Notes under the pieces: generated by a model
The model's database searches: none
Seen by the model: only the letters and a program-made list of their open reading frames with translations
What the model was told of the DNA's origin: nothing
Program-made: the position numbers and the translations under genes
Shown: in pieces, positions 17,581 through 25,580 of the stretch
How positions within the stretch are numbered: position 1 is the first letter of the stretch
How the letters are laid out: each line of letters starts with the position of its first letter
Assembly: GCA_934339365.1 (NCBI GenBank)
Contig: CAKRHW010000002.1
Coordinates: 186,001-250,000, forward strand
DNA: 64,000 nucleotides
Source of the DNA: an uncultured Lachnospiraceae bacterium
Lineage (GTDB): Bacteria > Bacillota > Clostridia > Lachnospirales > Lachnospiraceae
Reading direction: 5' to 3'

Positions 17581-18148
17581 ATCAACTGCTATTCCAAAAG
17601 GAACATATGGCTATATCAACCAGCGAAAAAAAAGACATCTGATTTATACAATCTTAGAATTTTTACTGGTGTTTGCTATATTTTTTCTTGGAATTGCAAT
17701 TACAAAAACCAAAAATTCTATTTTTTCTGTTGCAGCAGTTTTAACGACTCTTCCTGCAACAAAAATGGCTATTTCCTATATCATTTTGATCAATAAAAAA
17801 TCTCCGGATTCATCTGTTTATCAACAGCTTTGTACGATTACAGATACCAGTTGTTTTTTATCTGATTTGATTTTCAGTTCGCCGGAAAAATTAATGTCTG
17901 TAGATTTTTTGATTGCATCGCAGGGAAAAGTATTCTTACTTGTAACAAATAGTAAAACAGATATTAAAAAAACATCGGATTATGTAAAAGCTTTAGTACA
18001 AAAAGATTATCACTGCAAATCCTTTCAGATATATACCGATGAAAACAAATTTATTGCAAATGTGAAAGATGCCATGACAAAGAATCAAAATGACGAAAGT
18101 AAAATTATAAATCAATTATATAAAAATCTATTGCCATTTTGTGTATAA
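17567..18148 (+). CDS. small membrane protein of unknown function
   Basis: 193 residues. Two hydrophobic segments at about 26-46 and 51-73 with only a short turn, then a soluble domain of about 115 residues (VFLLVTNSKTDIK..., NVKDAMTKNQ). The start overlaps the SDR by 14 bases with GAAAGGGC upstream. I do not recognise it. The overlap and the paired hydrophobic tail of the SDR hint at a joint membrane role, which is only inference. Confidence 0.7.
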   Translation: MKKNKSTAIPKGTYGYINQRKKRHLIYTILEFLLVFAIFFLGIAITKTKNSIFSVAAVLTTLPATKMAISYIILINKKSPDSSVYQQLCTITDTSCFLSDLIFSSPEKLMSVDFLIASQGKVFLLVTNSKTDIKKTSDYVKALVQKDYHCKSFQIYTDENKFIANVKDAMTKNQNDESKIINQLYKNLLPFCV

Positions 18149-18174
18149 ATTTTAGATGAGATTTGGAGGCAGTT

Positions 18175-19203
18175 ATGAAAGAATTTATCGTTGGTTCTAA
18201 TGAATCCAATCAGCGATTAGATAAATTAATATTTAAGGTTTTAAATCAGGCTCCTAAAAGTTTTGGTTATAAAATGCTACGAAAGAAAAATATTACTTTG
18301 AATGGTAAAAAAGCAACGGGAAATGAAAAACTTCAACAGGGTGATGTGGTTCGTTTTTACTTAGCAGATGATACATTTGAAAAATTTTCAAAAAATGATT
18401 TTCAAGTTCAAAAGAAAAAGCTTGATATTGTTTATGAAGATGAAAATGTAATCTTTGTGAATAAACCTGCTGGTATGTTAAGTCAAAAAGCATTAGATAG
18501 TGACACTTCATTGAATGAATATGTGATTTCTTATTTAATCAATGAAAATTTTTTAACACAGCAGGATTTACATACATTTAAACCAGCTGTTGTTAACCGC
18601 CTTGACAGAAATACTTCTGGATTAGTTGTAGCGGGAAAAACATTAACTGGTCTGCAGACTTTATCTGAGATGTTTCGAAATCGAACATTAGAAAAACATT
18701 ATCTTTGCATGGTAAAAGGTAAAGTGACCGAACCGATTACTCTTCGTGGCTTTTTAAAAAAAGAGGAAAAAACAAATCAGGTAACAATTCTTTCTGATTT
18801 GAAGAATCTGAAAGATTCTAAAGGTTTTCAACCGATTGAAACAAGATATCAGCCGATTGAAACGAATGGAAAAATCACATTACTTGATGTGGAATTAATT
18901 ACCGGAAAGACTCATCAGATTCGTGCTCATTTAGCATCGGTAGATCATCCGATTATTGGCGATGCTAAATATGGAGATAAAAAGATGAATCAGATGTATC
19001 AATCAAAATATAATGTAAAATCTCAGCTTTTGCATTGTTACTGTGTTCATATTCCATCAGGCAGCTGTAATCTGTATACTTTGAATGGCAAAAATATAAT
19101 TGCACCACTTCCGAAACAAATAAAAAATGTTATAAAGGGAGAAAATTTATCAATTTCTGCAATCAGACACTATTTGGAGGATCATTATGGGAACATGGAA
19201 TAG
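18175..19203 (+). CDS. RluA family pseudouridine synthase (RluC/RluD-like)
   Basis: S4 domain (about 10-75, RLDKLIFKVL...) followed by the RluA catalytic domain with VNRLDRNTSGLVV near residue 140, where the family histidine before RLD is N. GKTHQIRAHLA near 245 is typical. 342 residues, normal. ATG 18175 follows TTGGAGG; an upstream TTG is part of that SD. It overlaps recU by 17 bases. It is a second RluA-type enzyme besides the rluD-like gene at 40431-41345. Confidence 0.92.
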   Translation: MKEFIVGSNESNQRLDKLIFKVLNQAPKSFGYKMLRKKNITLNGKKATGNEKLQQGDVVRFYLADDTFEKFSKNDFQVQKKKLDIVYEDENVIFVNKPAGMLSQKALDSDTSLNEYVISYLINENFLTQQDLHTFKPAVVNRLDRNTSGLVVAGKTLTGLQTLSEMFRNRTLEKHYLCMVKGKVTEPITLRGFLKKEEKTNQVTILSDLKNLKDSKGFQPIETRYQPIETNGKITLLDVELITGKTHQIRAHLASVDHPIIGDAKYGDKKMNQMYQSKYNVKSQLLHCYCVHIPSGSCNLYTLNGKNIIAPLPKQIKNVIKGENLSISAIRHYLEDHYGNME

Positions 19204-19720
19204 CAGAGGACTACGTGGATCCTTATTAGAGGATATGATCAATATGACCAATCAGAAATATTTAGAAAATAATCTTGCTGTAATACAGAAAATCCCTACG
19301 CCTATTACACCTGTAAAAATATCAAAAGAAACCAGACAGATTACACTTGCTTATTTTGAAAAAAAAAGTACAGTGGATTATATGGGAGTTGTTCAGGGAA
19401 TTCCAGTTTGTTTTGATGCTAAGGAATGTAATAAAGATACATTTCCTATGATGAATGTTCATAATCATCAGATGCATTTCATGGAAAAATTTGAAAAACA
19501 AAATGGGATTTCTTTTTTTATTCTGTATTTTTCTAATATTGATAAAATTTATTATATGCCTTATGCAGAGATGAAAAAATTTTATGAACGCAGTATCAAT
19601 GGCGGAAGAAAAAGTTTTTTACGAACTGAATTAAATGAAGAATATGAGATTAAAAAAAATACAGGCGTACCGGTACATTACCTAGAAGCACTCCAGCTTG
19701 ATTTAAGGAATCGGGAATAA
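19187..19720 (+). CDS. recU: Holliday junction resolvase RecU
   Basis: Firmicute resolvase for recombination and segregation. Family pattern: NRGLRGSLLEDMIN-like opening (SRGLRGSLLEDMIN here), Y.EKKSTVDY.G...G....FDAKE with acidic and lysine catalytic residues near 86-89, and HQM.FME.F. 177 residues, normal, although the basic N-terminal tail is short. GGAGG precedes the ATG within the end of the preceding gene. In Bacillus recU neighbours ponA, which is not here. Confidence 0.92.
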   Translation: MGTWNSRGLRGSLLEDMINMTNQKYLENNLAVIQKIPTPITPVKISKETRQITLAYFEKKSTVDYMGVVQGIPVCFDAKECNKDTFPMMNVHNHQMHFMEKFEKQNGISFFILYFSNIDKIYYMPYAEMKKFYERSINGGRKSFLRTELNEEYEIKKNTGVPVHYLEALQLDLRNRE

Positions 19721-19753
19721 ATATTCTCTTTCGTAAGTTTCATCTTTTGACTG

Positions 19754-19795
19754 AAAGGATATGAGGTTGACATATCCTTTAAATATCAGTATAAT
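19754..19795 (+). promoter_or_regulatory. his operon promoter overlapped by a 10-base inverted repeat
   Basis: TTGACA at 19767-19772 and TATAAT at 19790-19795 with a 17-base spacer, a consensus promoter. Perfect 10-base arms AAAGGATATG (19754-19763) and CATATCCTTT (19771-19780), seven bases apart, bracket the -35 box. The dyad may be an operator for the his genes. It could also act as the 3' hairpin of the recU transcript, but there is no U-tract. Confidence 0.7.
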
Positions 19796-19801
19796 TATTT
19801 G

Positions 19802-19940
19802 TATTTAGTGATACTTTGGCTAATTTTGTAAATTTCCTTTGTATCACCATCTAGTGCGAAATAACATTAGATACTATTTTGAAGCATTCAATGCTGTTCA
19901 AAAATGAGGAAAGATTATATATGCGGAAGTGAGGATTATT
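19802..19940 (+). promoter_or_regulatory. structured 5' leader of the his operon
   Basis: About 139 bases between the expected start and hisZ. Arms GTGATAC (19808-19814) and GTATCAC (19841-19847) can pair. A second hairpin at 19877-19903 pairs TTTTGAA with TTCAAAA and GCAT with ATGC. I see no T-box sequence, no run of His codons and no U-tract, so attenuation is not shown. Confidence 0.35.
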
Positions 19941-21203
19941 ATGTTAAGTAAATTATTACATACCCCGGAAGGTGTCAGAGATATTTATAGTGATGAATGT
20001 GCAAGGAAATTAGCAATCCAGGATCGGATTCATAAAGTGTTTGCTTCTTATGGTTATCATGATATTCAGACACCAACTTTTGAATTTTTTGATATCTTTA
20101 ATAAAGAACGTGGCAGTGTTGCTTCAAAAAATATGTATAAGTTTTTTGATCGCGAAGGATACACACTTGTATTAAGACCTGATATTACACCTTCTATCGC
20201 GCGTTGTGTTGCAAAGTATTATATGGATGAAGAAATGCCAATGCGTTTTACATATTTAGGAAATACATTTATAAATAATAGTGAACATCAGGGTAAATTA
20301 AAAGAGACAACGCAAATGGGCTGCGAATTAATTGGAGATAAGACAAGTGATGCAGATGCTGAGATGATTGCAATGTCTATCGAAGTTCTTTTAAAAGCAG
20401 GATTAACAGAATTCCAGGTTGAAGTGGGACATGTTGATTTCTTCTTAGGATTAATTGAAGATGCAAAGTTAGATGATGAGGCAAAAGAAAAATTACAGAA
20501 ATTAGTTGAAATTAAAAACTATTTCGGAATGGAACAGTTTTTAGATGAATTACAGTTAGATGCCAAATATCGTGAAACATTTTTAAAGCTTCCGGAATTG
20601 TTTGGAAGCATTGATGTATTAGAATCAGCCAAAAAATTAACAGACAATAAAAATGCACTTGCTGCAATTGAACGATTAGAAAAAGTATATTCTATCCTGA
20701 AAGATTATCATCTTGAGAAATATGTTTCTTTTGATTTAGGACTCCTGGGAAATTATAATTATTATACCGGACTGGTATTTAAGGGGTATACATATGGAAT
20801 TGGGGATGCTGTCATAAAAGGCGGTCGTTATGATAATCTGTTAAAACAATTTGAAAAGGATTCTCCTTCTATTGGATTTTGTGTTGTAATTGATCAGTTA
20901 ATGCTTGCATTATCCAGACAAAAAATTGATGTTGATACCAAGATTGATCATACCATGGTTTTATATACCAAAGATTCACAGTCAGTAGCAATTCAGGTTG
21001 CCAAAAAGCTTCGTACACAAAATGAACAGGTAGCGATGATACGAAAAAAATCTCAAAAAGATTTTGAGGAATACAAAGAATTTGCTGTAAGAAATCATTG
21101 TGACAAGATTTTATACCTGGCTGATTCTGAACAGATTCAGATTGTCGATTTAAAAAATCATACCGGGAAGACAGTAAATACTTCGGAAATACTTGACAAA
21201 TAA
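19941..21203 (+). CDS. hisZ: ATP phosphoribosyltransferase regulatory subunit HisZ
   Basis: HisRS-like paralogue that activates short-form HisG. It keeps the class II synthetase core (motif TPTFEFFDIF; RPDITPSIAR; YYTGLVFKGYTYG; KGGRYDNLL) and is 420 residues long. It is followed directly by a 213-residue HisG, which fits the HisZG complex. ATG 19941 lies 7 bases after AGTGAGG; the GTG at 19929 is inside that SD. Confidence 0.92.
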   Translation: MLSKLLHTPEGVRDIYSDECARKLAIQDRIHKVFASYGYHDIQTPTFEFFDIFNKERGSVASKNMYKFFDREGYTLVLRPDITPSIARCVAKYYMDEEMPMRFTYLGNTFINNSEHQGKLKETTQMGCELIGDKTSDADAEMIAMSIEVLLKAGLTEFQVEVGHVDFFLGLIEDAKLDDEAKEKLQKLVEIKNYFGMEQFLDELQLDAKYRETFLKLPELFGSIDVLESAKKLTDNKNALAAIERLEKVYSILKDYHLEKYVSFDLGLLGNYNYYTGLVFKGYTYGIGDAVIKGGRYDNLLKQFEKDSPSIGFCVVIDQLMLALSRQKIDVDTKIDHTMVLYTKDSQSVAIQVAKKLRTQNEQVAMIRKKSQKDFEEYKEFAVRNHCDKILYLADSEQIQIVDLKNHTGKTVNTSEILDK

Positions 21204-21227
21204 GATTAATCAGAATGGAGATAAAAA

Positions 21228-21869
21228 ATGAGATATTTAACAATTGCAATGGCAAAAGGACGTCTTGCTAAGAAATCTTTAGAAATCTTTGAAAAAATAG
21301 GAATTACCTGCGAAGAAATGAAAGACGAAAAGACTCGCAAATTAATTTTTACAAATGAAGAGTTAAAAATCAAATTCTTTCTTGCAAAAGCAAGTGATGT
21401 TCCAACTTATGTAGAATATGGTGCTGCGGATATTGGAATCGTGGGAAAAGATACAATTTTAGAAGAAGGTCGCAATTTATTTGAAGTGGTAGATTTAGGA
21501 ATTGGAAAATGCCGTATGTGTGTTTGCGGTCCGGAATCTGCAAGAGAGTTATTAAAACACCATGAAATGATTCGCGTTGCAAGTAAATATCCAAATATTG
21601 CAAAAGACTATTTTTATAATCGAAAATATCAGACTGTTGAAATTATTAAATTAAATGGTTCTGTCGAATTAGCACCGATTGTAAACTTGTCAGAAGTGAT
21701 TGTTGATATTGTTGAGACTGGATCAACTTTACGTGAAAATGGATTAGTTGTTTTAGAAGAAGTATGTCCATTATCTGCACGAATGGTTGTCAATCAGGTA
21801 AGTATGAAGATGGAAAATGAACGTATCCAGAAAATCATTCATGACTTAAAAAAAGTAATCGAAGAGTAA
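21228..21869 (+). CDS. hisG: ATP phosphoribosyltransferase, short form
   Basis: First step of histidine synthesis, joining ATP and PRPP. 213 residues without the C-terminal regulatory domain, so it needs HisZ encoded just upstream. Motifs: MAKGRLAKKSLE near the start, ADIGIVGKD near 66, and the PRPP loop VDIVETGSTLRENGL near 162-176. GGAGAT precedes the ATG. Confidence 0.96.
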   Translation: MRYLTIAMAKGRLAKKSLEIFEKIGITCEEMKDEKTRKLIFTNEELKIKFFLAKASDVPTYVEYGAADIGIVGKDTILEEGRNLFEVVDLGIGKCRMCVCGPESARELLKHHEMIRVASKYPNIAKDYFYNRKYQTVEIIKLNGSVELAPIVNLSEVIVDIVETGSTLRENGLVVLEEVCPLSARMVVNQVSMKMENERIQKIIHDLKKVIEE

Positions 21870-21890
21870 ACAGGAAAGGACGGTTTCAAA

Positions 21891-23186
21891 ATGAGAATTG
21901 TAAAACTAGATGAACAAACCAAAAAAAATATATTAAGTGATTTATTAAAAAGAAGTCCGAACAACTATGAAAGTTATACTGACTCTGTAAATGAGATTAT
22001 TCATAATGTAAAAGTAAATGGAGATAAGGCTCTTTTTGATTACACTGCTAAGTTTGATAAAGCAACCATTCATCATGATAATGTTTTAGTGACTGATGAA
22101 GAAATTCAAGAAGCATATAATTCTTTAGAAGATAAAAATTTGGTTGATATAATCAGAAAAGCAATTAAAAATATTCGTGAATATCATGAGAAGCAAAAAC
22201 AATACAGCTGGTTTGATTCCAAACCAGATGGAACAATTCTTGGACAAAAGATTACTGCTTTATCTTCTGTAGGTGTTTATGTTCCTGGCGGAAAAGCTGT
22301 TTATCCATCTTCCGTTCTGATGAATGTGATTCCGGCAAAAGTGGCAGGAGTAGAAAAAATTGTAATGCTAACCCCTCCGGGACCAAATGGAAAAGTAAAT
22401 CCTAATACACTTGTAGCTGCACATGAAGCAGGTGTAGATGAAATATACAAAGCCGGTGGAGCACAGGCAATTGCAGCTTTGGCTTTTGGAACAGAATCTA
22501 TTCCAAAAGTAGATAAGATTGTAGGTCCGGGTAATATTTATGTTGCATTAGCCAAGAAAGCTGTATTTGGACATGTAGCAATTGATTCTGTAGCCGGACC
22601 AAGTGAAATTCTTGTTTTAGCAGATGAAACCGCAAATCCTAAATATGTTGCAGCTGATTTATTATCACAGGCAGAGCATGATGAACTTGCATCTGCAATT
22701 TTAGTTACAACATCAGAAGATTTAGCACAAAAAGTATCAGACCAGATTGACGAATTTTTGAAAGTACTTTCAAGACATGAAATTATTGAAAAGTCTTTGG
22801 ATAACTTTGGATATATCTTATTAGTAGATTCTTTACAGGATGGAATTGATGTAACAAATGAAATCGCATCCGAGCATTTAGAAATTGTTACAAAAGATCC
22901 ATTCCTTACTATGACCAAAATTAAAAATGCCGGTGCAATCTTTTTAGGTGAATATTCATCAGAACCATTAGGAGATTATTTTGCCGGACCAAATCATGTT
23001 CTTCCAACAAATGGAACAGCAAAGTTCTTCTCGCCACTTAGTGTAGATGATTTTATTAAGAAATCAAGTATTATTTCATATTCCAGAGGAGCATTAGACC
23101 CTATTCATGAAGATATTATTGAATTTGCAAAAGCAGAGAAGTTAACTGCACATGCAAACTCTATTGCTGTAAGATTTGAAAAATAG
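21891..23186 (+). CDS. hisD: Histidinol dehydrogenase
   Basis: Zinc and NAD enzyme for the last two oxidations of histidine synthesis. 431 residues. Motifs: VYVPGGKAVYPSS near 127-139, KAGGAQAIAALAFGT near 184-198, GPGNIYVA near 210, SQAEHDE near 262-268 with zinc and catalytic residues, and GDYFAGPNHVLPT near 362. AGGAAAGGACGG lies before the ATG. 21 bases after hisG. Confidence 0.97.
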   Translation: MRIVKLDEQTKKNILSDLLKRSPNNYESYTDSVNEIIHNVKVNGDKALFDYTAKFDKATIHHDNVLVTDEEIQEAYNSLEDKNLVDIIRKAIKNIREYHEKQKQYSWFDSKPDGTILGQKITALSSVGVYVPGGKAVYPSSVLMNVIPAKVAGVEKIVMLTPPGPNGKVNPNTLVAAHEAGVDEIYKAGGAQAIAALAFGTESIPKVDKIVGPGNIYVALAKKAVFGHVAIDSVAGPSEILVLADETANPKYVAADLLSQAEHDELASAILVTTSEDLAQKVSDQIDEFLKVLSRHEIIEKSLDNFGYILLVDSLQDGIDVTNEIASEHLEIVTKDPFLTMTKIKNAGAIFLGEYSSEPLGDYFAGPNHVLPTNGTAKFFSPLSVDDFIKKSSIISYSRGALDPIHEDIIEFAKAEKLTAHANSIAVRFEK

Positions 23187-23206
23187 AAACGGAGGAGTTT
23201 GATGCA

Positions 23207-23797
23207 ATGAGTAGAATTGCGGAAGTTAGACGGACTACAAAAGAAACAGATATTTATGTTAAAATTAATTTAGATGGAACAGGAATCTGTAATGTCAATA
23301 CAGGAATCGGTTTTTTTGATCATATGTTAAATGGCTTTGCCAAACATGGTTTATTTGATTTAGATGCAACAATTGACGGAGATTTAGAAGTGGATTGTCA
23401 TCATTCCATTGAAGATATGGGAATTGTTCTTGGGCAGGCGATTCGTGAAGCCATTGGTGATAAGAAAGGAATCAAACGATATGGAAGCTGTATTTTACCA
23501 ATGGATGAAGTTTTAGTTTTGTCTGCAATAGATTTATCTGGGAGACCATATTTTGTATTTGATGCTGATTTTACAGTGGATCGTGTGGGAGAATTTGATA
23601 CGGAAATGGTTCGTGAATTCTTTTATGCAATTTCTTATTCAGCAATGATGAATCTTCATATAAGAAAATTATCCGGTGTGAATAACCATCATATCATTGA
23701 AGCAATGTTTAAAAGTTTCGCTAAATCTTTAGATGCAGCAACAAGTATTGATTCACGGATTGCTTCCGAAGTATTATCTACCAAAGGAATCATATAA
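23207..23797 (+). CDS. hisB: Imidazoleglycerol-phosphate dehydratase
   Basis: Monofunctional HisB of 196 residues, without the phosphatase domain of enterobacteria. Metal-binding motifs: FFDHML near 36, DCHHSIEDMGI near 64-74, and NNHHIIEAMFKSFAKSL near 162-178. GGAGGAG precedes the ATG. Followed by a strong hairpin, then hisI. Confidence 0.96.
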   Translation: MSRIAEVRRTTKETDIYVKINLDGTGICNVNTGIGFFDHMLNGFAKHGLFDLDATIDGDLEVDCHHSIEDMGIVLGQAIREAIGDKKGIKRYGSCILPMDEVLVLSAIDLSGRPYFVFDADFTVDRVGEFDTEMVREFFYAISYSAMMNLHIRKLSGVNNHHIIEAMFKSFAKSLDAATSIDSRIASEVLSTKGII

Positions 23798-23822
23798 TCG
23801 AAATAATTAAATTATTATATAT

Positions 23823-23857
23823 TTGTAATAGCCCTCACTTATTGAGGGCTATTACAA
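23823..23857 (+). terminator. 15-base perfect hairpin between hisB and hisI, no U-tract
   Basis: Arms 23823-23837 and 23843-23857 pair perfectly around CTTAT. The core is AGCCCTCA with TGAGGGCT. AAATTAGAAATGG follows, so the U-tract of a standard terminator is missing on the + strand, and on the - strand too. It may be a weak terminator or an RNA processing or stability element that lowers hisI expression. Confidence 0.6.
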
Positions 23858-23877
23858 AATTAGAAATGGAGAATAAA

Positions 23878-24711
23878 ATGGCAAACATTCAATTTATAAA
23901 TACAATTTCATTTTCTGATCATTCTGAAAATGAGTTACTGCAATCTTGTATCGATGCAGAAAATAATGGTGCAGATGCGCTGCTCTTTTTTATACAAAAT
24001 AATCAGCTAGAAAAGAATTTAGATCTGATTCAGAAAATGCATATGAGTACAACAATTCCTTTTTATATAAATGCAGATTCTATTCCTACGGATTCTTTAG
24101 AAGCCTATCGTAACGCAGGTATTTCTTCTTTTGTAACAACTTCTAAAGATATCAAAGATATTTTAACATATCAGTTTACCGATGATGCAGATGCTGTCAT
24201 TTTACATCCTGAATTTCATACAGAAAAAGAGTTCCTGCAGTTTCTAACGTTTCTAGAAAAAAAAGAATCTAATCGTATTGGTATGATTCTAGATTGTTTT
24301 TCAGATTTTCTGTCCTATCGGAATTTATTTGAATTGAAATATGATTTGAAAAATAAGAATTTTCATGTAAACGCTCTGACAAGTACTGTAGCATTTCCCA
24401 AATTTAAATTAAATTCTGATGGTATGATTCCTGTTATTGTCCAGGATTATCAGACAAACGAAGTTCTTATGCTTGCATATATGAATCAGGAATCCTTTGA
24501 GGCAACATTAAAAACCGGGCACATGACTTATTACTCTAGAAGCAGACAGGAACTTTGGGAAAAAGGATTGACTTCCGGACATTTTCAATACGTAAAAGAT
24601 TTATTTTTAGATTGTGACAATGACACAATATTAGCAAAAGTATATCAGGTAGGTGCGGCTTGTCATACTGGAAAAAGAAGTTGTTTCTTTCAACATATTA
24701 CTACAATCTAA
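23878..24711 (+). CDS. hisI: Phosphoribosyl-AMP cyclohydrolase with N-terminal barrel-like domain
   Basis: C-terminal residues about 174-277 are a complete PRA-CH domain: VLMLAYMNQES, TYYSRSRQELW.KG..SGH, DCDNDT at 245-250 (metal acids and C246), and C262 and C269 for zinc. Residues 1-170 resemble a worn HisA/HisF-type barrel (PFYINADSIP...AYRNAGISSFVTTS) but lack clear catalytic residues. No HisE domain follows; the protein stops after HITTI. GGAGAA precedes ATG 23878. The TPR gene follows. Confidence 0.88.
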   Translation: MANIQFINTISFSDHSENELLQSCIDAENNGADALLFFIQNNQLEKNLDLIQKMHMSTTIPFYINADSIPTDSLEAYRNAGISSFVTTSKDIKDILTYQFTDDADAVILHPEFHTEKEFLQFLTFLEKKESNRIGMILDCFSDFLSYRNLFELKYDLKNKNFHVNALTSTVAFPKFKLNSDGMIPVIVQDYQTNEVLMLAYMNQESFEATLKTGHMTYYSRSRQELWEKGLTSGHFQYVKDLFLDCDNDTILAKVYQVGAACHTGKRSCFFQHITTI

Positions 24712-24725
24712 AGGCGGTGAAAAAT

Positions 24726-25577
24726 ATGGATACAATTCGTTTATCAAGAATTATGAATCAGTTTGCCTATGCAAATGAATTATATGAAAAAACGGAATTT
24801 GAAAAATCCAGCAAAGAACTAAAACCACTCATTAAAGAGGTAGAAGAATACTATCAGGCTCTTACTGGAAAGTATTATTCTTTTGGACATGTAAGCGAAG
24901 TCTATATGTTTTTATATATAAAAAATAAAAACAAAAAGATAAGCGATTTAAATATTCAGTTTACAGAAATTGATTTAAGTATGTTTTATCGTTTGTTAGG
25001 ACTTTGTTATATCCATCTTGGAAGGAAGCAGGAAGCAATAAAGGCTTATGATGCTGCTTTACAGTGGAATCCAGTTGATTTAGATTCTTTGTTTCAGATT
25101 ATTGAATTATACAAAGCTGTTGGTCGTGTTGATTCTGTTCGAAAAACGGCGAATGAAGCTTATTCTTATTGTTGTACGCGTGCAACATTAGCACATTTTT
25201 ATCGTGATATTGGATTTTATTATTTAGAAAAATACAAACCACAGGTTGCAGTTGCTGCATATCAGTATAGCAATATTTTTTATTATCATGATAGTGCAAA
25301 AAAGGAATTAGATTATTTGAATCATACAAAATCTGAACCATATCCGGAATATAGTGTTACAAAATTACAGGAAATTTTAGCAGCTGAAAATATTCCATTG
25401 GGTCCAAACAAAGAAACGGTACAACTTCTGGTTCAGTTAGGAGATTTAGAAGTTACAGAAGGAGATTATTTAGCTGCAAAAGACTGCTACACTATGGTCT
25501 ATGATCTTTTAAAAGATCCAGATATTGAGGAAAAACTCCGACAGGTAAATGCAAAAATAAATATGGAGGAATCATAG
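24726..25577 (+). CDS. TPR-repeat protein of unknown function
   Basis: 283 residues, helical. One clear tetratricopeptide unit at about 102-135 (YRLLGLCYIHLGRKQEAIKAYDAALQWNP), another weaker one following, and one near 235-265 (GDLEVTEGDYLAAKDCYTMVYDLL). No membrane or catalytic segment. ATG 24726 follows AAGGCGGTGA; the longer frame overlaps hisI. It ends three bases before the radical SAM gene, so it may serve that module rather than histidine synthesis. Confidence 0.75.
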   Translation: MDTIRLSRIMNQFAYANELYEKTEFEKSSKELKPLIKEVEEYYQALTGKYYSFGHVSEVYMFLYIKNKNKKISDLNIQFTEIDLSMFYRLLGLCYIHLGRKQEAIKAYDAALQWNPVDLDSLFQIIELYKAVGRVDSVRKTANEAYSYCCTRATLAHFYRDIGFYYLEKYKPQVAVAAYQYSNIFYYHDSAKKELDYLNHTKSEPYPEYSVTKLQEILAAENIPLGPNKETVQLLVQLGDLEVTEGDYLAAKDCYTMVYDLLKDPDIEEKLRQVNAKINMEES

Positions 25578-25580
25578 TAT

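Noticed and set aside
19802..19940. T-box riboswitch before the his operon
   Set aside because: No AGGGTGG-type T-box core or terminator/antiterminator pair is visible.
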